Part shown: piece by piece, positions 15,436 to 26,100 of the stretch
Layout: each line of letters opens with the position of its first letter
Position numbering within the stretch: position 1 is the first letter of the stretch
Source: Tricholoma matsutake
Taxonomy: Eukaryota; Basidiomycota; Agaricomycetes; Agaricales; Tricholomataceae
Assembly: GCA_026075535.2 (NCBI GenBank)
Contig: AP026550.1
Coordinates: forward strand, 5,704,001-5,768,000
Direction of reading: 5' to 3'
Length of the DNA stretch: 64,000 nucleotides
Translations under genes and position numbers: made by a program
The notes under the pieces: model-generated
Told to the model about the DNA's origin: nothing
Databases searched by the model: none
Seen by the model: only the letters and a program-made list of their open reading frames with translations

Positions 15436-16945
15436 ATGTCTTCCACCGAAGCTCAGATGAAGAGCGAAATAGCTCGACTTACAGGTGAATTTGGAAGCTA
15501 ATTGGTATGTATTGCGACAGTTGATTCTGTATCTACTATTCAGCGTCCATCAATCAACACAAGTTCGGAAAATCTACCGCTCCAGGACTGACCCGCCGGA
15601 ACAACACCTATGTCAACCCCAGTTACAAGCCCGCCCACAAGTATATTCGACCGAATTTAAACGTGGTCTCAAACCCGCCGCCTCAGTCACGACCAACGCC
15701 ACCAGTGTCAACGGAGGTTAAAGACGTGGTCCTGAATGGCGTCGCTTTTGAAAGCTCTGGACGCTCTCTAGTGCGCAAAGATCGTAAGTTTTATTCGACG
15801 TGTCCCCTTTCCCAATGCTGGAGAGAGATTCTGCCCCGGTAACCACCCCCGCCTTGTCAGTACCGAAACCATCTTCATCCGGCCCCAGCAAACCTCAAGT
15901 CAGTCCGACCCAATCTGCATCTCAACCATTCACCCGGAAATCAGGACACCTCATACCAGCTACTCGAGTCTATAAGCCCAAGTCGTCACGCGGTCGTCGG
16001 GGCCGCAATCTGACACTCAACAATAACACCCGAACATCATACCAGTCCGTGCTTTGCCTAATAAGGAAGTACCTGTTTTTTGTTGTCTGATTCACCCTTT
16101 CACAGGACCCGCCGGGCGACAAATAAGCGTCTCAAGTACTCTGATAAACCTTGCCCGCGATTTACGACCACAGGTGCGCAAGCTGGCTCAAGAAGATTCG
16201 ATCATTTCGTCTTCTCAAAGCGTTCCTCTTGTCTTGTATCCCAATACATGTTCACCACTTCTTTTGTTCTGCTATAGGCTCATGCAACCGTGGTCTTACA
16301 TGTCTCTATCAACATGACCCTGCGAAGATCGCCATCTGCTGGAACTTTCTCCAAGGCAACTGTTCATATACTGCAGACTCTTGTGCCCTCTCCCACAATC
16401 CAACACCGGAACGTACGCCACTCTGTCTCCATTTCCTCAACAAGGGACGCTGTACTCGCGACAACTGCTTATTCCCGCATGTGAATGTGGGTACCCGCCA
16501 CGGTGTGTGCCGCGACTTTGCGGTGCTAGGCTACTGTGACAAGGGACTCGACTGCGACAAGCAACATGTCAGGGAGTGCCCCGACTTTGCTGAGAAGGGG
16601 GCGTGCTCAACAAAGGGCTGCAAGCTTCCTCATGTCATCCGCGCGAATCGCAGTAGGAATGCTGCAGAAGTCTCAATGAAATTGGCAGCTAGACCCCCGC
16701 CTCCGTCTGGATTAACTGATCATTCTCAAGTAACTATCTCTGTTAGCACTGATGTTTCTACTTTGGAAGAGCAACAACAACAACCGCCGACGGCTGAAGA
16801 TGCCCAGCTCGGCGATGAGTATATTTCATTGACTTTCAACGAAAGTGAAAGCAGCGAGGAGGATAGCGAGGAGGAGGACGATGACGATAGTGACGAAGAG
16901 AGTCAAGAGGGCTCAGACCCCACCGAAGAGTCGGAACACCAATAG
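15436..16945 (+). CDS. CCCH zinc-finger protein, ZC3H3-like
   Basis: Predicted nuclear RNA-binding protein. The start ATG at 15436 gives MSSTEAQMKSEIARLTG, then a basic Pro/Ser-rich region (NNTYVNPSYKPAHKYIRPNL, VYKPKSSRGRRGRN). After that comes a run of tandem CCCH fingers: CPRFTTTG..CNRGLTCLYQHD, CWNFLQGNCSYTADSCALSH, CLHFLNKGRCTRDNCLFPHV, CRDFAVLGYCDKGLDCDKQH and CPDFAEKGACSTKGCKLPHV. That is five fingers with C-x7/8-C-x5-C-x3-H type spacing. The tail is strongly acidic (SSEEDSEEEDDDDSDEES). A five-finger array with this spacing resembles animal ZC3H3 and fungal relatives in mRNA 3'-end processing and export. At least four introns are needed, including those ending near 15542 and 16276. 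The stop is TAG at 16943-16945. Confidence 0.85.
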
Positions 16946-17447
16946 GATGTGCATTTGTATTCAACTATTTTAATGATAACTTTAACTTTGTACATGTACT
17001 TTGGTTGCAATCGTATATCTTGAATTTGGTACTCGAAGAGAAAATTGGATGAACCTCTAGATTTATTTCTCGAATCGCTGAAAGGTCTTTTCAGTAGTAC
17101 TACTGTTACTACTTACATAAGTGGCAGCAAGCCCACTGCTATTAGGATTCCCGAAGGTACAGGGAATATACAGCGGTGGCTATAGTGAACATAAGAGGGA
17201 AAGATAAGATGGTGAGAAGATGACGAGTTAGTAGATATATATGGGGGAATCTGACAGGTGTCTAAATATGAGCAAAGGATGAGTAAGCCCCAGGATTACA
17301 CCCTCCCACCCCCTCAAAAATTCTGCAACATCAGCCACACAACCAGAAAGGGAAGGTAAGTGAACTACAAACTGCTCATCGGGTGCATCAAAAACCCCTT
17401 GGGGAAAAGCTACCAGTGGCAGGGACATGGTGAAAGTAAACTGGACA
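16946..17447 (-). repeat. Probable 3' LTR of Ty3-A plus flank
   Basis: Read on the minus strand, the pol end (WLAGKR, stop near 17456) is followed by a short purine-rich GGTGAGGG and then TGTCATGTCCAG at about 17445, which looks like an LTR start. The end of the LTR is not resolved because I find no second copy in the window. Direct TACTACT repeats lie around 17095-17115. The short ORF at 17228-17428 is not supported. Confidence 0.4.
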
Positions 17448-17455
17448 TGACACCC

Positions 17456-17644
17456 TCACCGTTTTCCTGCCAACCAGTTGTCCAACGCTGCGTTGTCCAT
17501 GAGTTCTGATCCAGGAAGCCACTTGTCTTCTTCAGGTCCGTAACCTAGCCAACGAACTAGGTATTGCATGCCACGTCCATGTTTTCGTGCATTGATGATC
17601 TTGTCCACATAGTATTCTTGCATGCCTTCCTTGGTTACAATCAC
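17456..17644 (-). pseudogene. Chromodomain tail of Ty3-A integrase
   Basis: The last open piece of Ty3-A pol reads EGMQEYYVDKIINARKHGRG, then MQYLVRWLGYGPEEDKWLPG and ALDNWLAGKR before the stop. The Y-V-E/D-K-I start, YLVRWLGY and the E..W aromatic cage residue are the hallmark of the chromodomain that lets chromoviral integrases bind methylated histone tails. This identifies the lineage. It is part of a dead element because the upstream frame is broken. Confidence 0.88.
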
Positions 17645-20600
17645 ACCAGGGCATGCAAGTTCTCAAGAAGGGAAAAGAGAGCTGTCATTCTCATTGTAAG
17701 GATGCACCTCTGTGGTGTGGAACATGGGGTAGACATTCGAGGTGGGTGGTAAGTTCAGGGTGACCATTGATGCTTTGTGGTTGATGTCTGCAATTGAATA
17801 TGGACCATCAAATCTGGGTGTAAATTTAGCGACTCGCTTTTCACCTTTTGCTGTGTATTGTTGTCGCCTGTTCTTGGTTGATAACATGACACGATTCCCG
17901 ATGTCGAGTTTGAGGTCGTTTCCTCATGTGAGGTTGGCATAGGCTGCTTGGGATACCTTTGCTTTCAGAAGATTATCTTGGGCTTCAAAAACATCTTGTT
18001 GTAATTGCTCAATCAGTTCTCTTGCATGTTCTTCTTCCGGTGTAGTCGTTACAATCAGTGCAATTAATGGGGGGATGAGGCGAGGACTTTGGCCCATTTG
18101 CAGTTGAAAAGGTGAGAATCCTGTTGACTTGTTGACAGTGTTCATAAGATCGAAGCAGACATGAGGTAGTGCTCATTGCCATCCTTTTTGATTCTGGGCC
18201 ACATGATATTGCAGGGCTTGATTGACAGTCTTGTTTGTCCTTTCGCTTGCACCATCAGTTTGTGGGTGGTATGCAGACGACATTTTTCAATTTCATGCCT
18301 GTCAGTTTATGCAATGTGGTCCAGAACCTTGACATGAACAGCTTGTCACAGTCCAAAATGATTTCTAATGGCAGTCTGTTTTCGCAGTACCAGCAGTCAA
18401 AAAAGATTCTGGTGAGGTCCAGGGCAGTGATGTCTGTGTGAGTTGCCATGATCTGGATGTCAGCATTCAACCTGTCAGTCATAGTTAAGATACAGTTATA
18501 ACTGTTGTCTTCTGGTAAGGGCCCAATGAAATCCATTGCCACTGAGTCACCTCTTTGGTCGGGTATGGGTAAGGGATGTAATGGCCCAGCTGGTCATGTC
18601 ATTTTTGATTTGTTGCATTGGCATTCTGAGCAGCTTGGGATGTACACAGATTACAAGTCTCGGCACATGTTTGGCCAGTAGTATGATGTCTGTAATGCGC
18701 CATAAGATTTCTCAAATCCAAAGTGGCCCAGTGAGTCATGGGCAAGACAGAATAGAGATTCTCAAATGTTATCATTTGAATGGATGACCAGATGGTTCCC
18801 AATGAACAGCAGTTTGTGTTTTTCCTCAATTGTCAGCATTCCTGGTGTGGCATTGCATAATTTCTTACACCAGGGGTCTGTCTTGTATCCCTCTATTATT
18901 GTGGTGGTCAACACTGGATCTTGGGATATGGACAGCACAGAGGTGACAGCCTGTGTTGACACAATGTTGGTCTCAGCCAGTGTGTGTGCAGACAGCAGTG
19001 GGCAAGCATGTGTTGTGGGCAGGACAGCATTGACAGTCATGATGTTCTCATCATCGTTGTCAGGGCAGTAATCATAAGGTGATCTAGCATTGTGTACAGC
19101 CATTTTGCTAGAGGCACAGACCTTAACTGGTAAGTGGGATAATGCATCTGCAATGGTGTTATGTTCCCCTTTGATGTACACAATCTTTGCATCAAAATTG
19201 TGACATGAATTCCATCCATTGTGCCTGGCGGCATGACAAGTCTGATTGAGTGTCAAAGTTTTCAAGAGTTTTATGATCTGTGAATATTGTGAACAAGCTG
19301 CTGACAAGGTCTGCTCTCCATTTCCATAAGCCTCTGATGATGGCAAGCATCTAACTCAGCACCTTTGAAGGTCATGGAGTCGAAGGTGACAGGTCGAGCA
19401 GTCTCCCATGTTTTGCTGAAAGAGAGCACCTCCCCAGAGCGGTAGTCACTGGCATCTGTGGTGACAAAGATTTTGCTTTCAAGGTCAGAGTGGTCTATCG
19501 TTGTTAGACAGTTGTGGCTGACAACAATTGCTTTAACAGCTTCAAATGCAAATTGATGTTTGGTGGTCCATGCGGGGAATGAACATGTCGCTTCAGCAGT
19601 CATGAGTGGGGTTAGGACAGTGGTGTGTGTCATGAGGTTTGGGAGGAATGAGGCTAAGTAGCAGACAAGGCCAAGGAACTGGTGCACGTCTGTGGCAGAA
19701 CAGGGTTGTGGCCATGCCAGGATGTGTTCCACTTTTCATGAGTCTGCCTTGATGCCTTTAGATGAGATGTGATGTCCCAAAAAATCAATTGAGGAGCAGT
19801 AAAGTCATGTCTTTTTGGGGTTGCAGTACAGGCATGCAGCACAGAGAGCATTGAGAATGGTCCTCACATTATGGTGATGTTCTTCAATTGTGTTCGACCA
19901 TATGACAATGTCATCTAGATATACATGGCAAATTTTCCCAATGTATTCATGGAGAGCGATGGCCACCCTCCGTTGATGGATTGGGGGTGCATTACGAAGT
20001 CCCATTGGCATGACAAGCCATTCATACAGACCAAAGGGTGTTGATACAGCTGTTAGAGGGATGTCATCAGGGTGCATTCTTGTTTGGAAAAAGCTGTTGG
20101 TCATATCAATGGTTGCCCAAATTTTTCCCTTGGTGCAATCATTGAGAATATCATCTACTCTTGGCAGTGGGTGTGAGTCGATGATGGTGTTGGCATTCAG
20201 TTGTTGGTAGTCATTCACCCAGCATGGCAGTACGGTAGGGTCTGCCTTGGGGATAATGAAGGTTGATGCGCAGGGTGACACTGATGGTCTGATGTGCCCA
20301 GCATCCAGGTGTTTTTGGATCAAGGTACCCCATGCCTCACAGAATTTACATGGGCATTGATAGGTTCATGTTTTGATAACTTGCTTGGCATTTTTCAGTT
20401 TGATATGGGCCTGGATGTCCATCGGCAACAGATCCACATGTGGAATGGGTTCAAAGATTTTGTGATATTCTGCCTTCAGTTGGTCTTCATGGTGCATGAG
20501 TTCTGTGAGATGGGTGAGTGTTTCTACTTGCGCGTTCACCGCTCCCACGATGTTGACTGGCTTGACATAGTCAAACAACATCAGTCATCTCTGAGCACTC

Positions 20601-21487
20601 GGCACATTTTTCAATTCAGCCAGTACCAGTTTACGGTCAGCTCGCACTTCTTTTAATTGTTCTTTCAGTTTTAGTTTCTTCCATTTCAGTGGTGGCAGTG
20701 GTGGCGGAGTCAACAAGTCATAATTGTTACATTTATCTATGCATGTTCATATGGCATGGTCGGTTACAATACTATTATGTGTTAAGAATGGTAGTCCTAG
20801 TATAATTGAAGTGCAAAGGTTTGGTGCTATCAGAGCATGTACATTTCAAGAAGTCCATAGTCTGTCTTCAGAAGTCACAGAAAGTCTTACCCATTCTGTA
20901 AGAGTTGTTCATGATAATGCATTGGAGGTTTTGACAGCAACATTGACAGTTTCAGGTTCGGGCAGTAGGCGACAGCGTAAGCCAAGTTTGTTTACTAAGT
21001 CTGTGTGTATGAGCACAACATGAGTGCCATTGTCTAACAGCATAGGAACAGTAAGGGGAAATTCTGTGTTGGGACTGGTTACCCGACCTTTCCACCAGAG
21101 GTGGGGGGTGCAGAAAGGAGCGCTCACCTCATCAGCATCTTTATCTTCAGTGTCGGACCCATCTCCCAGTGCCGATGAAGTGGAAGGAAAGGTTGCAGTA
21201 GTATCTTCAGCCCAGGACCCTACAGCGGCGATCAGCCGAGGTAGGTTTCTGTTTTGTGAGCTGTTGCCAGAGCTTGTGCCTGCCACAGGGGTGATGATGG
21301 TAGGGGTGGGTGCAATGGGTGCAGTTGGAGGCAGTGGGTGCAAGGGCTGGTTGATTAGCCCAGTGTATGTTGCTGCATCCGGGAATCCATTGGGACAATT
21401 CTTGGAGATGTGGTAGACGTTGAGTTGATGACACTTTCGACAGCCATGGTTGTTGTCAAGACTAGATATTAATATACAGTTTTTCAT
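17456..21487 (-). mobile_element. Ty3-A, decayed Ty3/gypsy chromovirus (minus strand)
   Basis: Reading from 21487 down, the order is a zinc knuckle (CRKCHQLNVYHISKNC), an aspartic-protease-like strand (VPMLLDNGTHVVLIHTDLV, with LLDNGT in place of the usual DSGA/T), reverse transcriptase, RNase H, integrase and a terminal chromodomain (MQYLVRWLGYGPEEDKWLPG). The RT part at 19805-20323 has INKADPT-type text, IWATIDMTNSFFQTRM, PFGLYEWLVMPMGLRNAP and YLDDIVIWS. RNase H is at about 19271-19732 and shows FVTTDASDY. The integrase core is at about 18255-18542 with MAMDFIGPLP, and the IMNTVNKSTGFSPF-type segment is near 18100-18145. No gag N-terminus or 5' LTR is found; the element stops near 21490. 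Stops at 19805-19807, 19736-19738 and 18173-18175 are TGA at expected Arg positions. Confidence 0.9.
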
Positions 21488-21576
21488 ATATCACATATGA
21501 TGACTTACAACCTAAAGAAGTACCACAATAAATCATAAAATAGTTCTCAGAATGTGGAAAAAAATTACTCACATAC

Positions 21577-22015
21577 TAAAGACAAGCAGATAACCCAAAA
21601 CCATCAATAAGAGGAGGTGGATATTGCAAATAGAATCTCTTACTTCCTAAAAACAGGCAGATGCCACAAAACTATCAGCAAGAGGTCCTGAACATGCCAA
21701 ACAGAATCACTTACTCCCTAAAGACAGGCAGATGCCACAAAACCATCAGCAAGAGGTCCTGCACATGCCAAACAGAATCACTTACATACTAAAGACAGGC
21801 AGATCCCACAAAACCATCAGCAAGAGGTCCTGCACATGGCAAACAGAATCACTTACTTCCTAAAGACAGGCAGATGCCCCAAAACCATCAGCAACAGGTC
21901 CTGCACATGCCAAGCAGAGTCACTTGCATCCTCAAAACAGGCAGATGGCACAAAACTCTCAGCAAGTGGTCTTGCATATGTCAAATAGAATCACTTACTT
22001 TCTAACAGCAGATGC
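21577..22015. repeat. 71-bp tandem repeat, about six copies
   Basis: A unit beginning TAAAGACAGGCAGATGCCAC recurs at 21577, 21648, 21719, 21790, 21861, 21932 and (partly) 22003, an exact 71-base period. The middle four units are nearly identical and the outer ones have drifted, the usual pattern for a minisatellite that expands in the centre. It sits between the broken end of Ty3-A and the 3' half of the NACHT pseudogene. It encodes nothing I can support. Confidence 0.93.
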
Positions 22016-22309
22016 CACATAGTTATCATGAAGCTTTTTCTATCACATCCATAAAATATACTCACACTCTGTATCAAGGTACCATTTACTATATTTCAAT
22101 CCATTCTTCCATCAATTATATTTAATGATCTACCCTCTAAGAAGCAGAATCAGTTGTCAGCTATAAAATCTGCATCCATAACATACTTGTCACATACCAG
22201 CTAATGCAAATATGACACATAGCATATTCAGCTAATTTTCTGCCATGTCAGAACTGCATCTACTTTCTAACCATCATAACAAAATCAACAAAGCTTCAAT
22301 GTGTATAAT
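22016..22309. other. AT-rich spacer, no gene seen
   Basis: Low-GC sequence between the minisatellite and the NACHT remnant. On the minus strand it may be intron or 3' region of the NACHT gene, since a GTAAATAAG donor-like sequence sits at its upper edge near 22320. No reading frame, RNA gene or repeat can be supported. Confidence 0.35.
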
Positions 22310-22728
22310 TTCTTATTTACCTGTAACACATTCAGTACATGATTGAAGCTTTCTATTACATCTCTCCACTGAAGAGGCATTTCCTTTGCTCAACATACAT
22401 TAATAAATACTCCAAATTTTGCACAAAAAGACTTACCATCATTCTTCCCACCACTGATTCACAATCTCTACACATCACATCCAGACTATAAAAATCCTCC
22501 AATCCATACATCCAAAGCCTCATCCACCCCTGCTCCATCTTCATCATGAGCATGACCACATCACATTTGGCATTCATGGATCCAACTGATGCACCATGTG
22601 AAAGTGCCAATGAAAAGTGGTGACACCAGTTTTGGCAGGCATAGAGTAAATGTTCACCACCTTTCTGATTCTCAATCAACTGCAAACAGTCAACCAGAAT
22701 AGAGACATGGTACACTTGGGGATCAAAA
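22310..22728 (-). pseudogene. NACHT gene, 3' half (downstream of the Copia-1 insertion)
   Basis: On the minus strand the frame begins FDPQVYHVSILVDCLQLIEN and goes on to LLYACQNWCHHFSLALSHGA and LWMYGLEDFYSLDVM, the helical region that follows the NACHT/winged-helix part of Agaricomycete STAND proteins. It is the continuation of the gene at 28226-29500. When the inserted element and one copy of the 5-base target duplication are set aside, the codon phase carries through (H-Y-F-D-P). Near 22375 the frame seems to slip: one frame stops at 22356 with TAA, while another reads LQWRDVIESFNHVLNVLQ before a donor-like GTAAAT. The rest of the C-terminus is not seen. Confidence 0.8.
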
Positions 22729-23034
22729 TGTTGGAGCATGCAATCTATGGTACCAAGTTTGTCATTGATCCATCTATTTTTAGTACTTATGATCACTTCT
22801 GTTGCCATGACTGCCGTGTATCCGCCTCATTTATACTTGTATCGATTACAGATACATGCCTCAGACTTTCTGCTCATTGAGTGTAGAGCTGAGGCAAGTA
22901 TCTTTCTTGTATGTACCAATAGCCATTGTACTTACCATTACCTGTAGCCATATACTTTACAGGTAATAATAGACTTTCTACTCATTGAGTGTAGAGCTGA
23001 GCTGTATACTTTACAGCTCGTTATCACTCTTATA
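22729..23034 (+). repeat. Copia-1 5' LTR
   Basis: Starts TGTTGGAGCATGC and ends CACTCTTATA just before the primer-binding site. Ending in TA instead of CA is unusual. It contains an internal near-duplicate: GAGTGTAGAGCTGAG with a following TATACTTTACAG motif occurs twice. Ten CpG sites kept in the 3' LTR are TpG or CpA here. Confidence 0.95.
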
Positions 23035-23051
23035 GGTTATGGGCCCTGCCC
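23035..23051 (+). promoter_or_regulatory. Copia-1 primer-binding site, half-tRNA type
   Basis: GGTTATGGGCCCTGCCC directly follows the 5' LTR. It is complementary, apart from about two bases, to the anticodon stem-loop of initiator tRNA-Met (GGGCTCATAACC in the tRNA). Known copia-like elements such as Drosophila copia and yeast Ty5 prime there with a 5' half-tRNA. Copia-2 has the same site at 47423, which supports the call. Confidence 0.75.
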
Positions 23052-23146
23052 TTTCTTGAATTTCTGGAAATAAAGTCTCAACTTTATGCTCATTGATTTA
23101 TCTACGTGCTTGATTAATCAATTCGTTTGTTCACAATCTATCCACG

Positions 23147-26100
23147 ATGACCTCGACTACTACCCCTATCTCAATGTCCGACTTTGTGACAGCAGTCAAG
23201 AAGCTTGATTCTGCTGGGAATAACTGGGTCACCTTCCAACACTGTTTCATGATCACTGTGAAACAGAAGAGGGTCTTCGGGCACTTTGATGGTTCTGCTA
23301 CAAAACCTGTGGTTTTGGACCCCCCTACCACAGACAAAACAGTTGCGTTAGCCGCATGGCAGGAGAAGGAGAACACTGCTATGTATCTTCTCTCACAGAA
23401 GCTAGCTGATTCAACCCTTATGAAGTACATGCGGAAGGAGACTGTTGCCCAGATGTGGTCTGCAATCATTCAAGAATTCATGCAGAAGAGCATGTTGGTA
23501 TGTTCAAACATGCACTCAAAGTTTATGGCTATGTGTTACACCCCAGGAACAAACCTTCATGCTGAGCTGGACCATGTCCATGTCGAGTATGAGACCCTGT
23601 TGAATGCCAATGTCAAGGTCTCAGACAATGACTACCGTACCCTCATTATCAACTTCTTACCCTCGCATCTCACATCCTTTGTTGCCCAGATATCTGTGAA
23701 TACGAAGGCTATCGCATTGGTGCAGCATGCAGCCGCAGCTGCAGCATCAACCACAACAATTGCACCGATTGATCCAAATTTGCTCGAGATGTCAGCAGAA
23801 TCCATGATGTTGATGGCACTTGAGGAGTATGACCGTCAGGCTGACAAGAAGACGTCAAAGCCAAAAGATGTTGGAGTAGCTGCAAGCACCATGTCGAGCG
23901 AGAAACCTGGTTCCAAAACTGGGGGCAGAAAAGGTGGCAAGGGGAAAGGCCCATGTAAGCCCATTGGGGTTTGCTGGAACTGCGGTGGTAAAGGCCACAA
24001 GCAGGACAAATGCCCTACTCCAAAGCCTGATGAAAAGTTGAAGGATCAGAAGAGCCTGAGTGCAAAGGGGAATTCGACTGGCCCAAAGCCAAAGCCAGCC
24101 GCAAGTCCTTCAAATGCAGCTAATACAGCCGCTTCTGCAACTCTAGATGAGGTTGCAGGTGCATGGAGTGTATTTGATCTCGAAAATATCATTGCACACC
24201 TCAAACGCAGTGATGTCAATCCAGTCTATGACAGCGCATTATGGGCATTAGATCCACCACATGCGTGGCCAACCAAGGTGGTGTCCGATAATGGGAATAG
24301 GATTGATTTTCCTGATCTTGGACCTCCCAATCTGTTATCTGTACAGGGTAGTGATGATCAAACCATGAGCAAACATGGCTTCATGGAGATTAGGGTTGGT
24401 CAGTGTCATGACATGGATGTTAGACATGACTTACATGATGACAAGGATCCTGATATTGCTGGAATTCTCGAGCTAGACGAGGAAGACAACGGAGATGTTG
24501 AGTTCCAGGAAGCTCACATTGTCCAGTGGGTTGCTGAGACCATAGCCATCATAAGTACTGTTGGGGAGGATGATCCTTTTGCCTCAATGGACATGCTGGC
24601 ATTAGTTGCCAAATTTGATGCTACATGGAGCAAGCCCTTTTACACATCTTCAATAAGCCTAGCATTGATGGCTTCACCACCTAAAGTTATGAATGGTATG
24701 CTTTGGGATCTATATGATTCTGGAGCCTCTCACCATATGACACCAATCTGTGAGGATTTCATGACTTTCCAAGCCACTGCGCCCAAAATTATGACTGCTG
24801 CGAATCAGCAGGAATTTAAAGCTGATGGAATAGGGGACGTAATCATATCAGTTCCTAACCAGTCAGCAGTTTCAAAGATCCACCTTACCTCCATGTTGTA
24901 TACACCGTCCATCGGCTTGACTCTGATTTCAGTTGGCCAAATTGATGATGCTGGATATTTTTGCTTATTTGGTAATGGTCATTGCGAGATTCGCAGGGGG
25001 GATGGGGAGCTGATTGGCATCATACCAAAGAGGCAGGCTCTATACAGAGTCATCTGAGATGTCAAAACACCATCAGCATATGCAGTAAAACCCCAGGAAG
25101 TTATAGTGATGGACTTACATCGTTGTATGGGCCACATTGCTCCACGTGCTGCCCAGGAACTGGTCACAAACGGTTTAGTGACAGGTCTCTCACTAGTCAA
25201 TTCCGATGAGCCACTTGAATGCGAAGCTTGCATTAAAGCTAAGCTTGTTCATCATGAGATCGTCAAGGAGCATGAGGGGGAGCGGGCTACTGTGTTTGGT
25301 CAAGAAATTTGGTCTGACCTATGGGGACCACCACAAGTTGCATTGCTAGGGGGCTGAAAGTATTTTGTTAGCTTCACCAATGACTGTACTCAGTGGACAA
25401 CAGTTTACCTCCTTACGATGAAGGATATCTTCGAGGCCTACCAAACTTTTGAAGCTTGGGTGGCAACGCACTTGAAGGTTGGAATCGCATGCTTGCATTC
25501 TGATCGTGGGGGTGAATATATGTCAGAGGTTCTTATTGCACACCTTAATGGCAAGGGGACAGCAAGAAAACTCACAGTACACGACACCCCCGAGGAGAAT
25601 GGCATTTCGGAGCGGCTGAATTGTACATTGATGGAAAAGGTTCATGCTATGCTCTGGGCTGCAGGTTTACCTCATTATTTGTGGGGAGAAGCTCTTTTGC
25701 ATGCAACTTACCTAAAGAACCGCACTTCGACAAAGGCACTTGATGGCCGCACACCATATGAAGCAGTCAATGGAAGACCTCCTGATCTTCGAGACTTACC
25801 TGAATGGGGTTGCAAGGTGTGGGTTCATGACGATAAGACAGGGAAAGTTGGAGTGAGAGCGAAGGAGGGCCGTTGGGTTGGGTATGATGAAAATAGTAAG
25901 GGGCACCGCATCTATTGGCCAGGCAAACAGTCAGTGGGGGTCGAGAGAAATGTAAAATTCTCTGAGACTCATGAGATGGTGCCACATGAAGAGGATGTGG
26001 TTCTCAAGGGGGAGGATGAGGGACTTGATGAGACCATGACTCCTGCATCGCCACCACTTAATCCACCCATTCCCACACCTGTCATGCAACCAGCTGCACA

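Noticed and set aside
16946..17455. A small gene at 17228-17428 (minus)
   Set aside because: It lies in the LTR-like region after the Ty3-A chromodomain stop and has no family resemblance.
21577..22015. CRISPR-like array at the 71-bp repeat
   Set aside because: Repeats are contiguous with no unique spacers, in a eukaryotic context.
23035..23051. tRNA fragment or tRNA gene at GGTTATGGGCCC
   Set aside because: Only the anticodon-arm complement is present and it directly abuts an LTR, as a primer-binding site should.
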